A DNA stretch of 64,000 nt from Oligoflexus tunisiensis (GTDB lineage: Bacteria; Bdellovibrionota_B; Oligoflexia; Oligoflexales; Oligoflexaceae): contig NZ_BDFO01000001.1 of the NCBI RefSeq assembly GCF_001748245.1, forward strand, positions 2,564,471-2,628,470, written 5' to 3'. The notes beneath the pieces are model-generated. The model was given only the letters and a program-made list of their open reading frames with translations, was not told the origin of the DNA and searched no databases. This document shows, in pieces, positions 25,236 to 33,770 of this stretch. The translations under genes and the position numbers were made by a program. Position 1 is the stretch's first letter. Each line of letters opens with the position of its first letter.

Positions 25236-27890
25236 TCAACTGGCTTTGAGACTCGCGGGCTGATTCTCCTTGATCCGTGGCAGCGTGATGATGAACTCGG
25301 TGCCCTGTCCCTGTTTCGTTTCAACTTTCATTTGGCCCCGACATTCCCGAACGGCGGCATAGACCGAGGCGACACCGACACCGCGGCCCGAATAGAGATC
25401 GACTTCCCGGGTGCTGGTGAATCCCTCTGACGAGAGAATTTCGAGCAGCTCTGAGATGCTTTTCTTTTCGATATCGTCCGAGCCTGCCAGACCTTTCTCG
25501 AGGAGCATCTGCACAATATGCTGGCGATCCATCCCGCGGCCATCGTCCTGGCAGCGAATTTCGAGCTGTGCGCCCTTATCCTTGAACTGCAGGACGATGC
25601 TTCCCTGCCCAGGCTTTGGCCCGCGATCCGTTTCGATGCCATGGACAACGGCATTGCGGACCAGATGCACGAGGTTCCTGATCAGCTGTTTTTCCGGATC
25701 CGAGTAAATTTTGACAGCAGCACCCTGGAGTTCAAAATTCACTTTGCGTCCGCTGCGTTTGGCCAGGAGTTGCACGTCATCGACAATGGGTCCGAGCAGG
25801 CTGCCGGCGGATCGTGCGGTGATGCCCCGGACCCATTCGTCATAGAACTGAATAAAGTCGCTGGAAACACCCAGGCGATGGAGCTCCTCGCGCAGTTGGA
25901 GCAGGCTGGAGTGCTTGAGTATGATGTCTTCATCATGCTGCTCATCCCAGTCGATACTCAAAATATCGGCATGGCGGGTGAGGAAAACCTGGAAGCTTCT
26001 TTCCAGAGCCTGGATATCGTCCATCGTAAGCTCAGACGCAGACTCGAGTTTATGAATACGATCCGCCTGCGCTTTCATATTGAAGATGAGGCAGTTGCCC
26101 TTGAGCGTATGCAGGATGAAAGCGGCCATTTTTCGTTTGTTGCGGACGTCCGGGTTGGCCAGATGCCGCAGATTTTCGCGCGTGATCTTGATGAACGAAC
26201 GGAAGGCATCCATATTGCGCAGAATTTTGATCAGCATGGAACTGCGATGGGCTTCGCGCTGCTTCATGCGGAGTTTGGTGATGTCATTGAGGGTAAAGAG
26301 GATCGCCTTGGGCTGGCCATTTTCGTTGCGAATCAGGCCACCTTCCAGGATCAGGATGCTATCGCCGATGCGAAAGGTTCGGGGGATTTGCGCGAGGCTG
26401 ACCTCCTCCGGCATGCTGTCTGCGAAGACCTGCTGCACGGCCATCTGAAAGATGCTGCGCCGTTCGCCATTCAGCCCAAGGACATCAAGGAGAGAAGCCT
26501 GCGCCTGGATCCGATCCCCCAGGAGCCGGTGGCAGGATCGGGTGAATCCGGCCTCCACTTCGAGGCGGCTGTTGACGGTGAAGAATCCGCTTTTCACATG
26601 GTCGATGATGGAACGAATGGTCAGGGTTCGCTCGGCCACGATGCTTTCGACTTCCTGAATCTGCCTTTTCAAGGCAGCATTCAAACTCTTGATCGTCTGT
26701 TCCGAGCGAAGCTGCATATCGTTCACGCGACTGCCCAAAGCCAGGGACATCAGAGCGACCTCCATGGCGCCGCCCATCAGGTTGCCCCACTGAGCAAAGA
26801 AATTAAAGGGAAAGAGGCCGTTGAACATGAGGGCCATCGCCATGTTCCCCATGAGGAGACAGGCCCAGCCCAGTGTGTAAAAGATTGCCGGACGATAGCC
26901 GCGCCAGGCGGCGGTGATGCCCGAGGCGATCAGGGTCAGGCTGGTGATGAGCGTTGTATAGGTCACGGCCTGACTCACGAAGCCATAACTTGCGAAAAAG
27001 CTGCAACAGAAGACCGCGGCGTTGATGACGATCAGCAGCAGGAGCCATTGACGCCAGCGGGGCATGAACGTCTGCATGTTGAGAAAGTGCATCGCGAAAA
27101 GGCAGCTCATGCCATGGCTGACAGAAACCATGATGAGCCAGCCCTGATTCATCACCCAGCGTCCCAGATCCCCACGGATCCATTCGATGCCAGTCGCCTG
27201 AACGCCGAACTGGTAGCTGATATAGGTCACGAGATAAATTACATAGATCAGATAGGTTGGGCTTCGGAAGGAGATGGTTAAAAACATGTTATAGAGGATC
27301 AGGATCACGATACTGCCATAGAGGAGGCCAAGGATCAGGTTATCGCGGCGGGTATAGTCCTCGAAATTCCGATGGTCCCAGAGAAAGAGACTGACGATGA
27401 ACGTGCTTTTGTTATGAAGCTTGAGAATGTAGTGGTTCACCCCAGGCTCGAGGTGTATGGGATACACGGGGTAGCGGAAGGCCTCGCTGCGTTTTTCATA
27501 GGGAATCTCATCGCCGAGCGTCTCTTCCACAAGGGATCCATCCGCAGCGACCTGGTAAAGGGTCATGGAATCGAGCAAAGGATAGCGGTTTTCCAAAATC
27601 AGATCGCGGGCAGCCGGACTGTTGTTCTGTATGGAAAACTTGACCCAAAACATCGCGTCGGGGTTATTGAGGCCGGGAAAATCCCGCGTCGCAGCCTGGA
27701 ATTCATGATCGTGCTTCCCGGACCGGATATCGTCGAGGGTCAGCTTTCCGTTCGGATCTTCCAATAACATCACATGACGGCCGAGCAGAAGTTCTCTCAC
27801 GTCACCGGGGCCAACTTCGGGAACGGCGGCTAAGCCAGGCATGGCCAGGAGCAAAAACAGAATGAAGGACCAGGTTCGAAAGTTTCGCAT
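25236..27890 (-). CDS. 7TMR-DISM receptor fused to Hpt and CheA-like kinase domain
   Basis: 884 residues. A signal peptide is followed by a 7TMR-DISM extracellular sensor domain (about 30-175, beta-sandwich, carbohydrate-type) and seven membrane helices (about 185-400). A coiled coil and a PAS-like segment (about 430-545) come next. An Hpt domain carries the phosphoacceptor histidine in FILHTLKGNCLIF. The CheA-type ATPase has LVHLVRNAVVHGIE, DDGRGMDRQHI and GRGVGVASVYAAV. It lacks a HisKA domain, so phosphate should move from ATP to the Hpt histidine as in CheA. No response regulator is adjacent. The protein at 42884-45721 has the same plan. Confidence 0.86.
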   Translation of the reverse strand: MRNFRTWSFILFLLLAMPGLAAVPEVGPGDVRELLLGRHVMLLEDPNGKLTLDDIRSGKHDHEFQAATRDFPGLNNPDAMFWVKFSIQNNSPAARDLILENRYPLLDSMTLYQVAADGSLVEETLGDEIPYEKRSEAFRYPVYPIHLEPGVNHYILKLHNKSTFIVSLFLWDHRNFEDYTRRDNLILGLLYGSIVILILYNMFLTISFRSPTYLIYVIYLVTYISYQFGVQATGIEWIRGDLGRWVMNQGWLIMVSVSHGMSCLFAMHFLNMQTFMPRWRQWLLLLIVINAAVFCCSFFASYGFVSQAVTYTTLITSLTLIASGITAAWRGYRPAIFYTLGWACLLMGNMAMALMFNGLFPFNFFAQWGNLMGGAMEVALMSLALGSRVNDMQLRSEQTIKSLNAALKRQIQEVESIVAERTLTIRSIIDHVKSGFFTVNSRLEVEAGFTRSCHRLLGDRIQAQASLLDVLGLNGERRSIFQMAVQQVFADSMPEEVSLAQIPRTFRIGDSILILEGGLIRNENGQPKAILFTLNDITKLRMKQREAHRSSMLIKILRNMDAFRSFIKITRENLRHLANPDVRNKRKMAAFILHTLKGNCLIFNMKAQADRIHKLESASELTMDDIQALERSFQVFLTRHADILSIDWDEQHDEDIILKHSSLLQLREELHRLGVSSDFIQFYDEWVRGITARSAGSLLGPIVDDVQLLAKRSGRKVNFELQGAAVKIYSDPEKQLIRNLVHLVRNAVVHGIETDRGPKPGQGSIVLQFKDKGAQLEIRCQDDGRGMDRQHIVQMLLEKGLAGSDDIEKKSISELLEILSSEGFTSTREVDLYSGRGVGVASVYAAVRECRGQMKVETKQGQGTEFIITLPRIKENQPASLKAS

Positions 27891-28088
27891 GGCGAGCCAC
27901 CTTCTTTCTCTGAGAGTTTGTCCCCATAGTATACATCATGCCGTGAGCTTGAATGGGTAACGGGCCTGGGGATTCAGCCATAAAGAGTTGGAATTTATGG
28001 ATAATACTCTATGAAACGCCTTGGTTTGCGGGCTGGTGCATGTATTTTCCCATCGTTCCGTCGATGGCAGGATACTGAATTGTGTGTG

Positions 28089-28112
28089 CATGTCTCTCAC
28101 TGCGGAGACATG
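28089..28112. promoter_or_regulatory. Perfect inverted repeat in the promoter of the DUF2383 gene
   Basis: CATGTCTC, 8-base spacer, GAGACATG, followed two bases later by TATATAA, which fits a -10 box (28114-28120). The repeat covers the place of a -35 box, where no consensus is seen. Such a layout suggests a regulator binding site. Confidence 0.45.
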
Positions 28113-28179
28113 TTATATAAGGTTGGGGGTGGGACGAAAGCCCATGCCTGTCCATGACTTTCATAGGAGGACGCTTGCT

Positions 28180-28608
28180 ATGGCCAACGACAATGAAATT
28201 TCGATATTGAATAGAATTCTGTCTTATGAAAAGAAGGCTGCCGCTACCTTTAATAAAGTGATTCCCACGGAAAATAGTCATGATCGTGCGGTGTGGGATC
28301 TTGTCGGCATCCGGAATGATCACAATCAGGCTGCGGGCAAGCTCGACCATGCAATTCGGGATCTCGGCGGGAATTTGGGGCCGAACAGCAACGTGCAATG
28401 GCCCGATGTCCCCTCTCTCAAGAACCAGAAGCTCGACGACAATCGGGAAACAGTCAGAAGCTTGATGCAAGGCGAGCAGAGCATGATCGAGGAATGTCAA
28501 AAGGCTGTCCGCAGTGGGAATCTGGGTCCTTTGTCGAAGACGCTCATCAATTCAGAGATCCTGCCCGTTCTGAAAAATCATGTTGATATCCTGAGCCAGT
28601 ACGTTTGA
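28180..28608 (+). CDS. DUF2383 (ferritin-like helical) protein
   Basis: 142 residues, no signal peptide, four long helices predicted. The segments ISILNRILSYEKKAAATF and GIRNDHNQAAGKLDHAI contain the Glu and His residues placed as in the ferritin-like DUF2383/PA2169 family. Relatives are often stress- or sporulation-associated and their function is not established. AGGAGG lies 9 bases before the ATG at 28180, which excludes the longer frame. It is monocistronic, with the palindrome at 28089-28112 in its promoter and a strong hairpin after its stop. Confidence 0.8.
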   Translation: MANDNEISILNRILSYEKKAAATFNKVIPTENSHDRAVWDLVGIRNDHNQAAGKLDHAIRDLGGNLGPNSNVQWPDVPSLKNQKLDDNRETVRSLMQGEQSMIEECQKAVRSGNLGPLSKTLINSEILPVLKNHVDILSQYV

Positions 28609-28620
28609 ACGGTCCACTTG

Positions 28621-28645
28621 TTCGTCGCACGCCCTGTGCGACGAA
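28621..28645. terminator. Hairpin between convergent genes
   Basis: Perfect 10-bp inverted repeat TTCGTCGCAC / GTGCGACGAA with a 5-base loop, lying between the convergent DUF2383 and MFS genes. No T run follows on either strand, so it may protect 3' ends rather than terminate on its own. Confidence 0.55.
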
Positions 28646-28654
28646 TGGGTTCCC

Positions 28655-29854
28655 TCAAACCGAGGGCGGCCGCGGTGATTTCTGTAAGCGTTGGGACAGG
28701 CAGGCCCCTGCCGTCAACATCAAGGCCATGACGACAAAAACCGCAGCATATCCCTTCGAGATTTCGTAAACCCAGGCTCCTCCTATCGGGCCTCCGGCGC
28801 GCGCCAGCTGATAGCTCAAGGCCAAAACTCCATTGACCCGGCCGAAGATCTGACTCTCAAATAAACGACTGACAAGGGTCGGGCGGAGCAGTGTTAACAG
28901 CCCGGAGGCCGAGCCGAGAACAATGAGCAAAAGCCAGCGTAGGGAATCCTGTTGGCAAAAAGGCAGCAGGATCAGGACCACCGACATGATGGCAAGTGGA
29001 GCCGTCAGCAGAGGGCCCCTCTGGCAAATGTTCAGGTAGGGGCCGACACCCATGCGACCCAGAAGTTGAGATGCTCCCATGATGCCAACGGCCCAGGATG
29101 CTTCCATGGCTCCAAATCCCCAGCTTTGAAGAGCGGAAGGAAGATGGGTGGTCAGGGTCGTATGCACGATCGCATTGAGGAGAAAGACCAGAATCAAAGT
29201 CACAAAGATCCTACGGGCATCCTTGTTGAGAAAGGTCAGGTCGAGAGAGAATAGACGGCCTGGGGTTGGCGTCGGGGTGCTCGTGAATGATGTTTTCCCA
29301 TCCCAATATTTGTAGATGCCGACCGGTATGAGGAGGAGAAGGGCAAGAATGCGGATGGCGCCCTGCCAGTCAAGGATCTTGATGAGCCACGTCGTGAGAG
29401 GCAGAAACATTGTACTGGCGAGTCCACCCAGAAGGGTCACCTGCATCATGGCTGAACTTCGCTCTTTCTCGTCAGGAAAGGCATGGAGCAGAAAAGCGAA
29501 AACGGGATCGTAGAGGCTCGCGGCCTGAGCGACACCTATGAAAACGGCCGCGGAATAAAGTCCCCAGGCCGTCCCTGACCAGGACCAGATTCCACAGCCG
29601 ATGACGCCGAGCAAGGACCCGCCCATCATGAGCCGAAGATGCCCACCTCGATCCAGTTTGCGCCCCACAGGCACCGAGATCATGGCAGCAATCAGAGCGG
29701 AAAGCGTGGCCATGAAACTGATGGAGCTATGGCTGATCGGAAGGCTGGCCGTCATGGGAGGAAGGAGGACGCTGAAAGCATAGAAAAGAATCCCCCAGGA
29801 TATGCATTGAGCCATCCCAAGGGTCCAGACCATTCTGCGTTGATCCTGCGACAC
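28655..29854 (-). CDS. MFS transporter of the arsenic-region flavoprotein operon
   Basis: 399 residues, about 12 membrane helices, inner membrane. The MFS signature between helices 2 and 3 appears as VPVGRKLDRGG. Substrate unknown. It starts at GTG 29854 with AAGGAG upstream and lies 9 bases after the flavoprotein gene, so the two are co-transcribed from a promoter with a MarR-type operator at 31171-31185. The neighbourhood (arsR, ACR3, arsC) suggests export of an arsenical or of the product of the flavoprotein; this is inference. Confidence 0.82.
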   Translation of the reverse strand: MSQDQRRMVWTLGMAQCISWGILFYAFSVLLPPMTASLPISHSSISFMATLSALIAAMISVPVGRKLDRGGHLRLMMGGSLLGVIGCGIWSWSGTAWGLYSAAVFIGVAQAASLYDPVFAFLLHAFPDEKERSSAMMQVTLLGGLASTMFLPLTTWLIKILDWQGAIRILALLLLIPVGIYKYWDGKTSFTSTPTPTPGRLFSLDLTFLNKDARRIFVTLILVFLLNAIVHTTLTTHLPSALQSWGFGAMEASWAVGIMGASQLLGRMGVGPYLNICQRGPLLTAPLAIMSVVLILLPFCQQDSLRWLLLIVLGSASGLLTLLRPTLVSRLFESQIFGRVNGVLALSYQLARAGGPIGGAWVYEISKGYAAVFVVMALMLTAGACLSQRLQKSPRPPSV

Positions 29855-29863
29855 GTGTTCTCC

Positions 29864-31153
29864 TTAGCCGCAACAAACTTTGGGTTGAGCCGAGGATGTC
29901 TGCGGCCGGGCTTTCGTGCTGCATGCCCCCGTTTCCGGCAGGACAAGCTCCACGCGCCGCGCCGCATCCCAATCCCCTGCGAGAGCGCTGGTGACCGAGC
30001 GCACCTGTTCATAACCGGTGAGAAGGAGAAAAGTGGGAGCGCGGCCATAGCTCTTCATGCCGACGATATAGAAATTTTCGTCCGGGTGCTTGAGTTCTTC
30101 CGCTCCGTGCGGCCGGACCGTCCCGCAGCTATGCAGGTTCGGGTCAATCAGTGGAGCCAGTGCAGTGGGACTCTGCGTCCCGGGATCAAGGGCGAGGCGC
30201 AGTTCACTGATGATCTGAAGATCCGGACGAAAGCCGGTGGTGACGATGATGCGATCCACAGAGGGCAGCTGATCGCCGTTGCTTTCCACAACGATTCCAG
30301 ACTGATTTCTTTCGAGGCGGTCGATGGAAATGCCGGGAAAAAGGGTGATGTCTCCCTGTTCGACCAGATGCCGAACGGTGGAGCCGAGACGTCCACGTTC
30401 CCGGAGTTTGTCGTTTTCGCCGCCACCAAACACCAGATCAAGGGACGTTTTCCGGATGGCCCAGTGGATGGTTGTGGCCGGAGCCTTTTCCTTCAGGCGG
30501 ACCAGGTCCTGCAGAACATTGAACGCCGAATGACCACTGCCGACCACCAGAACCCGTTTGTTGGCGTAAACGTCAGCCTCGGCACCGAAGACATCGGGAA
30601 TGCCATAGGCGATGGATTCCGCTTCCTTCTGTTCGCCGGCAACGGGAATGCCATGGGAGCCCATGGGATTGGGTTTTTCAAAGGTGCCCGAAGCGTCAAT
30701 GACAGCATGGGCCAGCAGATCGTATTCATGACCGTCCTGAGTCTGGATGCGCAGGAGGAAGGGAGCATCACCACGTCCCTCGTTTTTCATAAGATCCTTT
30801 CTGAATTTCGTGACCGCTGTGACCTTGGATTCATAACGGATAACTGGTTTCAGTGCTGACGTGGACGCGAGCGGTTTCAGATACTGTTCCACCAGTTGCC
30901 GTCCGGTGGGGTAGCTCGCGCCATCGGGCTCCTGCCATCCTTCAGCCTGGAGCAGGCGCCTGGCTTCTGCATCAATATTATAGAGCCAGGGCGAAAAAAT
31001 GCGGACGTGGCCCCACTTCAGTATACTGGCGCCTGCTGAGGATCCGGCTTCAAAAACAATGGGCGTCAGACCGCGGGCCAGGAGGTGGGCGGCAGCAGCC
31101 AGGCCGACAGGACCGGCGCCGATCACGGCGATAGGGTAATGGGACGTGTTCAT
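29864..31153 (-). CDS. Flavin-dependent oxidoreductase, ArsO-like
   Basis: 429 residues. An N-terminal FAD-binding Rossmann motif AVIGAGPVGLAAAAHL is followed by a second, NADPH-type motif, VLVVGSGHSAFNVLQDL, at about residue 200. It thus has the two-dinucleotide-fold plan of flavin monooxygenases and of the flavoproteins often found in ars operons. The C-terminus ends in a vicinal cysteine pair (VCCG). Vicinal thiols can bind trivalent arsenic, but function here is not proven. AAGGAG precedes the ATG. It is first gene of an operon with the MFS transporter; the operator at 31171-31185 lies 18 bases upstream. Confidence 0.8.
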   Translation of the reverse strand: MNTSHYPIAVIGAGPVGLAAAAHLLARGLTPIVFEAGSSAGASILKWGHVRIFSPWLYNIDAEARRLLQAEGWQEPDGASYPTGRQLVEQYLKPLASTSALKPVIRYESKVTAVTKFRKDLMKNEGRGDAPFLLRIQTQDGHEYDLLAHAVIDASGTFEKPNPMGSHGIPVAGEQKEAESIAYGIPDVFGAEADVYANKRVLVVGSGHSAFNVLQDLVRLKEKAPATTIHWAIRKTSLDLVFGGGENDKLRERGRLGSTVRHLVEQGDITLFPGISIDRLERNQSGIVVESNGDQLPSVDRIIVTTGFRPDLQIISELRLALDPGTQSPTALAPLIDPNLHSCGTVRPHGAEELKHPDENFYIVGMKSYGRAPTFLLLTGYEQVRSVTSALAGDWDAARRVELVLPETGACSTKARPQTSSAQPKVCCG

Positions 31154-31170
31154 TGGAAAATCTCCTTATG

Positions 31171-31185
31171 GTTGGTACTGACAAC
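31171..31185. promoter_or_regulatory. Operator before the flavoprotein operon (MarR-type site 2)
   Basis: GTTGGTACTGACAAC differs at two positions from the perfect palindrome GTTGTTACTAACAAC found before the MarR gene. Same orientation and similar distance to the start codon (18 versus 24 bases). Confidence 0.65.
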
Positions 31186-31194
31186 TAATGTCAT

Positions 31195-31224
31195 AAAAAA
31201 AATCAGCAGCAACCGGAGCTGCTG
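31195..31224 (-). terminator. Intrinsic terminator overlapping the end of the MarR gene
   Basis: On the minus strand CAGCAGC, 7-base loop, GCTGCTG, A, then eight T. The 3' arm of the stem contains the last two cysteine codons and the stop codon of the MarR gene. It separates the regulator transcript from the flavoprotein operon. Confidence 0.85.
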
Positions 31225-31721
31225 GTTTCATCCGTCGCACAGCTGGACCCGATTCCCATTCTTTTGCTGGCTGCGCCGGCCAATCTTTGCAGAAGTTCGG
31301 TGGCAGCCACGCGAACATCAGGCGCGAGGTCAGCGATCATTTCCTTCTGTTCCTCCACGAGTTCAGCGTGGATCTTTCGAAACAGCTTGCGACCTTGCGG
31401 GGTGGCTTCAATGAGAATCGCCCGACTATCCTCAGGGTCCTTGAGTCGGGTTACATAGTTCTTGCGCACAAGCGTTTCGATCACACGACTCGCGGTGCTC
31501 TTGTCGAGAAGCAGCTGTTCGGCCAAGGCCTGGAGTCGGAGTGGGCCTTTTTCAATGATGGCTTCAAGAGCTGAACATTGGGTGACGGACACGTCGTAGC
31601 AGCAAATCCGATCGCGGTCCCGGAACTGATAGATACGGACGAGCTGATTCAAGGCCTCATAGAGCTCATGAGCATGCCTATCCAGGAGGGAATCCTCTGT
31701 GTTTTCAGCATCTTTTGCCAT
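31203..31721 (-). CDS. MarR-family regulator with cysteine-rich tail
   Basis: 172 residues. A winged helix-turn-helix lies in the middle (LQALAEQLLLDKSTASRVIETL, split here by its turn), with the wing containing DPEDSRA as in MarR proteins. Cysteines near the N-terminus (RICCYDVSVTQC) and at the C-terminus (SSC...SSSGCC) could form a thiolate site for arsenic or another soft metal. AGGAG precedes the ATG. Its promoter is TTGACA-16-TATAGT, overlapping the palindromic operator 31745-31759, so autorepression is likely. A second site precedes the flavoprotein operon. Confidence 0.84.
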   Translation of the reverse strand: MAKDAENTEDSLLDRHAHELYEALNQLVRIYQFRDRDRICCYDVSVTQCSALEAIIEKGPLRLQALAEQLLLDKSTASRVIETLVRKNYVTRLKDPEDSRAILIEATPQGRKLFRKIHAELVEEQKEMIADLAPDVRVAATELLQRLAGAASKRMGIGSSCATDETSSSGCC

Positions 31722-31744
31722 GAGTCAACTCCTGTCAGTCAACC

Positions 31745-31785
31745 GTTGTTACTAACAACTATATCATCGGCTGCTTTGCTGTCAA
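31745..31785 (-). promoter_or_regulatory. Promoter and palindromic operator of the MarR gene
   Basis: On the minus strand TTGACA (31780-31785), a 16-base spacer and TATAGT (31758-31763). The perfect palindrome GTTGTTA-C-TAACAAC (31745-31759) overlaps the end of the -10 box and the likely transcription start. The -35 box overlaps the stop codon of arsC. Confidence 0.8.
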
Positions 31786-32207
31786 ACTTTAATAATGCCG
31801 TGCTCCCGGCCAAATTCCTCCAGACGGGCTTTGACTTGCCCCAGCGTGCCCCGGAACCGTTCCAGCTGCTCGGCATCGTCTCCCGGTTGGCCGGCTGGGT
31901 CGGGGAGAGGCCAATGGAGTTTTTTGGCTTGGGATAGGAGGGTAGGGCAGACTTCCTCGGCACAGAGGGTAATGACAAAGTCGAGGTCGTTCAGGAAATC
32001 GGCGGGAAGATCCTCGACACGTTTGGAGCGGAGGTTGCGGGTGTTTGCGCCGAACTCCTGCAGAACCTGGACGGCGTAAGGGTTGACTAGGGATGGATTG
32101 GATCCGGCGCTTTCGATTCGCACGGCGTCAGAGAAGATTTTTTTGGCCGCGCCTTCAGCCAGCTGGCTGCGGGCGGAATTAGCCACGCACATGAACAGGA
32201 TCTTCAT
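31782..32207 (-). CDS. arsC: Arsenate reductase, low-molecular-weight phosphatase type
   Basis: 141 residues, cytoplasmic. Reduces arsenate to arsenite for export by ACR3. The P-loop CVANSAR (CX5R) is at residues 7-13. The two redox cysteines lie in LCAEEVC, and the general-acid segment is WPLPDPAG. All catalytic features are present, so this copy should be active, using thioredoxin or a similar thiol. It starts inside the end of the ACR3 gene (29-base overlap) with AAGGAG upstream, so it is third in the operon arsR-ACR3-arsC. Confidence 0.94.
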   Translation of the reverse strand: MKILFMCVANSARSQLAEGAAKKIFSDAVRIESAGSNPSLVNPYAVQVLQEFGANTRNLRSKRVEDLPADFLNDLDFVITLCAEEVCPTLLSQAKKLHWPLPDPAGQPGDDAEQLERFRGTLGQVKARLEEFGREHGIIKV

Positions 32208-33276
32208 GGGAACTCCTTTGGATGTTGGTAAAGTATCGTTTTCGGATCCACAGCGAGACGTTCACCAGACCGATCAGGACGGGGACTTCCACAAGCGGGC
32301 CGATGACGGCGGCGAAGGCGGCCCCGTGGTGAATGCCGAAGGTGGCGATGGCGACTGCGATGGCCAGCTCAAAATTATTGGAGGCAGCGGTAAAGGACAG
32401 TGTTGCCGATTGCGGGTAGTTGGCTCCCGAACGGCGGCTGAGGAAGAAGGAAACGGCGAACATGATGAGAAAATAGACCAGCAGGGGAAGAGCAATCCTG
32501 AGAACGTCTACGGGGACGGAAACGATCTGTTCCCCTTTGAAACTGAACATCAGAACGATGGTAAAGAGGAGAGCCATCAGCGTCATGGGGCTGATCTTCG
32601 GGATGAATTTGGTATCGTACCAGGTCGCGCCTTTGGCTTTTCTGAGCCAGAGTCGGGTCAGAGCACCGGCAGCGAAGGGTATTCCCAGGTAAATGAAAAC
32701 GGATTGGGCGACTTCAGCCATCGTAAGGTTGATGTCAACACCCTGGAGTCCAAAGACCCTGGGAAAAATTGACAGAAAGAGCCAGGCGTAAAAGGGAAAT
32801 AGCAGAATCTGGAAAATGGAATTCAGAGCCACCAGCCCCGCACAGTATTCCGTGCTGCCTTCGGCCAATTCGTTCCAGACGATGACCATCGCGATGCAAC
32901 GGGCCAGGCCGATCAGAATGAGCCCGATCATATATTCAGGTTTGTCAGGCAGAAAGATGGCAGCGAGGGCAAACATCAGCAGGGGGCCGATGATCCAGTT
33001 CTGAAGGAGGGAGAGAGCGAGGACCTTCCGGTTGCGGAAGACCTGACCCAGTTCTTCATATTTAACTTTGGCCAAGGGCGGGTACATCATCAGAATGAGC
33101 CCCACCGCGATGGGAATGGAGGTCGTGCCGTAGCTCATGGAATCGAGCCAGGGCATGAGGCCGGGGAAAAAGTTCCCGATGGCGATGCCCAGGATCATGG
33201 CGAGAAAAATCCAGAGCGTCAGATAGCGGTCCAGAAAGGAAAGCCGCCGGGTCCGGGTGGACGTTTGAACCGACAT
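32179..33276 (-). CDS. acr3: ACR3-type arsenite efflux permease
   Basis: About 365 residues with ten predicted membrane helices, inner membrane; exports arsenite. Family hallmarks visible: [13 protein letters not shown], with the conserved cysteine needed for arsenite transport in known ACR3 proteins, and [20 protein letters not shown] near the C-terminus (family motif SNNFELA). I chose the ATG at 33276 with GAGG 9 bases upstream rather than the GTG at 33291. It lies 17 bases after arsR and overlaps arsC. Confidence 0.94.
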   Translation of the reverse strand: MSVQTSTRTRRLSFLDRYLTLWIFLAMILGIAIGNFFPGLMPWLDSMSYGTTSIPIAVGLILMMYPPLAKVKYEELGQVFRNRKVLALSLLQNWIIGPLLMFALAAIFLPDKPEYMIGLILIGLARCIAMVIVWNELAEGSTEYCAGLVALNSIFQILLFPFYAWLFLSIFPRVFGLQGVDINLTMAEVAQSVFIYLGIPFAAGALTRLWLRKAKGATWYDTKFIPKISPMTLMALLFTIVLMFSFKGEQIVSVPVDVLRIALPLLVYFLIMFAVSFFLSRRSGANYPQSATLSFTAASNNFELAIAVAIATFGIHHGAAFAAVIGPLVEVPVLIGLVNVSLWIRKRYFTNIQRSSHEDPVHVRG

Positions 33277-33293
33277 GAACGTTGTCCTCACTC

Positions 33294-33608
33294 TTATAGC
33301 TTTTCCATCATAGTCTTCAGATAATTTAAGGCTTCACCGTTTACGCAGTAGCAACGTCGTGGACCGTCGATGGTGCCTTGCACGAGGCCGGCTTCCTTGA
33401 GGATCCGCAGATGCTCGGAAACTGTGGACGCTGCGAGGGAAAATTCATCAGCCAGATCCCCAGAAATGCACTCGCCCTTTTCAATGAGGATGCGGATCAA
33501 CCGGATGCGAACCGGATGGCCCAGGGCTTTGCAGAAGGCAGCCAGAGCGTCCTCGGAAAATCCTTTCTGCGATCTTGCGTTCAAATTCGGCGCGCAGCGT
33601 TCTTTCAT
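33294..33608 (-). CDS. arsR: ArsR/SmtB-family arsenic-responsive repressor
   Basis: 104 residues with a winged helix-turn-helix. [14 protein letters not shown] is the typical first helix pair, and the recognition helix is [16 protein letters not shown]. Cysteines at ECISGDL and in the C-terminal RRCYC, plus one near the N-terminus (ERCAP), could bind arsenite; the classic ELCVCDL metal box is not present. It heads the arsR-ACR3-arsC operon. The promoter at 33631-33659 contains a palindromic CGTC/GACG in its spacer. Confidence 0.9.
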   Translation of the reverse strand: MKERCAPNLNARSQKGFSEDALAAFCKALGHPVRIRLIRILIEKGECISGDLADEFSLAASTVSEHLRILKEAGLVQGTIDGPRRCYCVNGEALNYLKTMMEKL

Positions 33609-33630
33609 AAGCAGACTCCTCAGGTCTTCG

Positions 33631-33659
33631 TTTATCGTCGAATGACGAAATAAAGTAAA
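33631..33659 (-). promoter_or_regulatory. Promoter/operator of the arsR operon
   Basis: On the minus strand TTTACT (33654-33659), 17-base spacer, GATAAA (33631-33636). The spacer holds the inverted repeat TCGTC ATTC GACGA, a likely ArsR site. An almost superimposable sequence lies before the second arsC gene (37827-37855). Confidence 0.7.
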
Positions 33660-33770
33660 AGAAATTCTTTGACGTCAACGTGGCATTGTAAAGTCCGCCG
33701 TCCTGGAATGTATATTGCACAGAACAGGGCTGACCTGTTCGGGATGAATCGATTCCAAAGGAGAATGCTT

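Noticed and set aside
25518..27281. Long open frame (587 codons, plus strand) opposite the 7TMR-DISM kinase gene
   Set aside because: It lies fully antisense to a gene with clear domains, has no ribosome site, and its translation shows the His/Gln/Gly-rich composition typical of the reverse of coding DNA.
29639..30859. 406-codon plus-strand frame over the flavoprotein gene
   Set aside because: Antisense to a protein with intact FAD and NADPH motifs.
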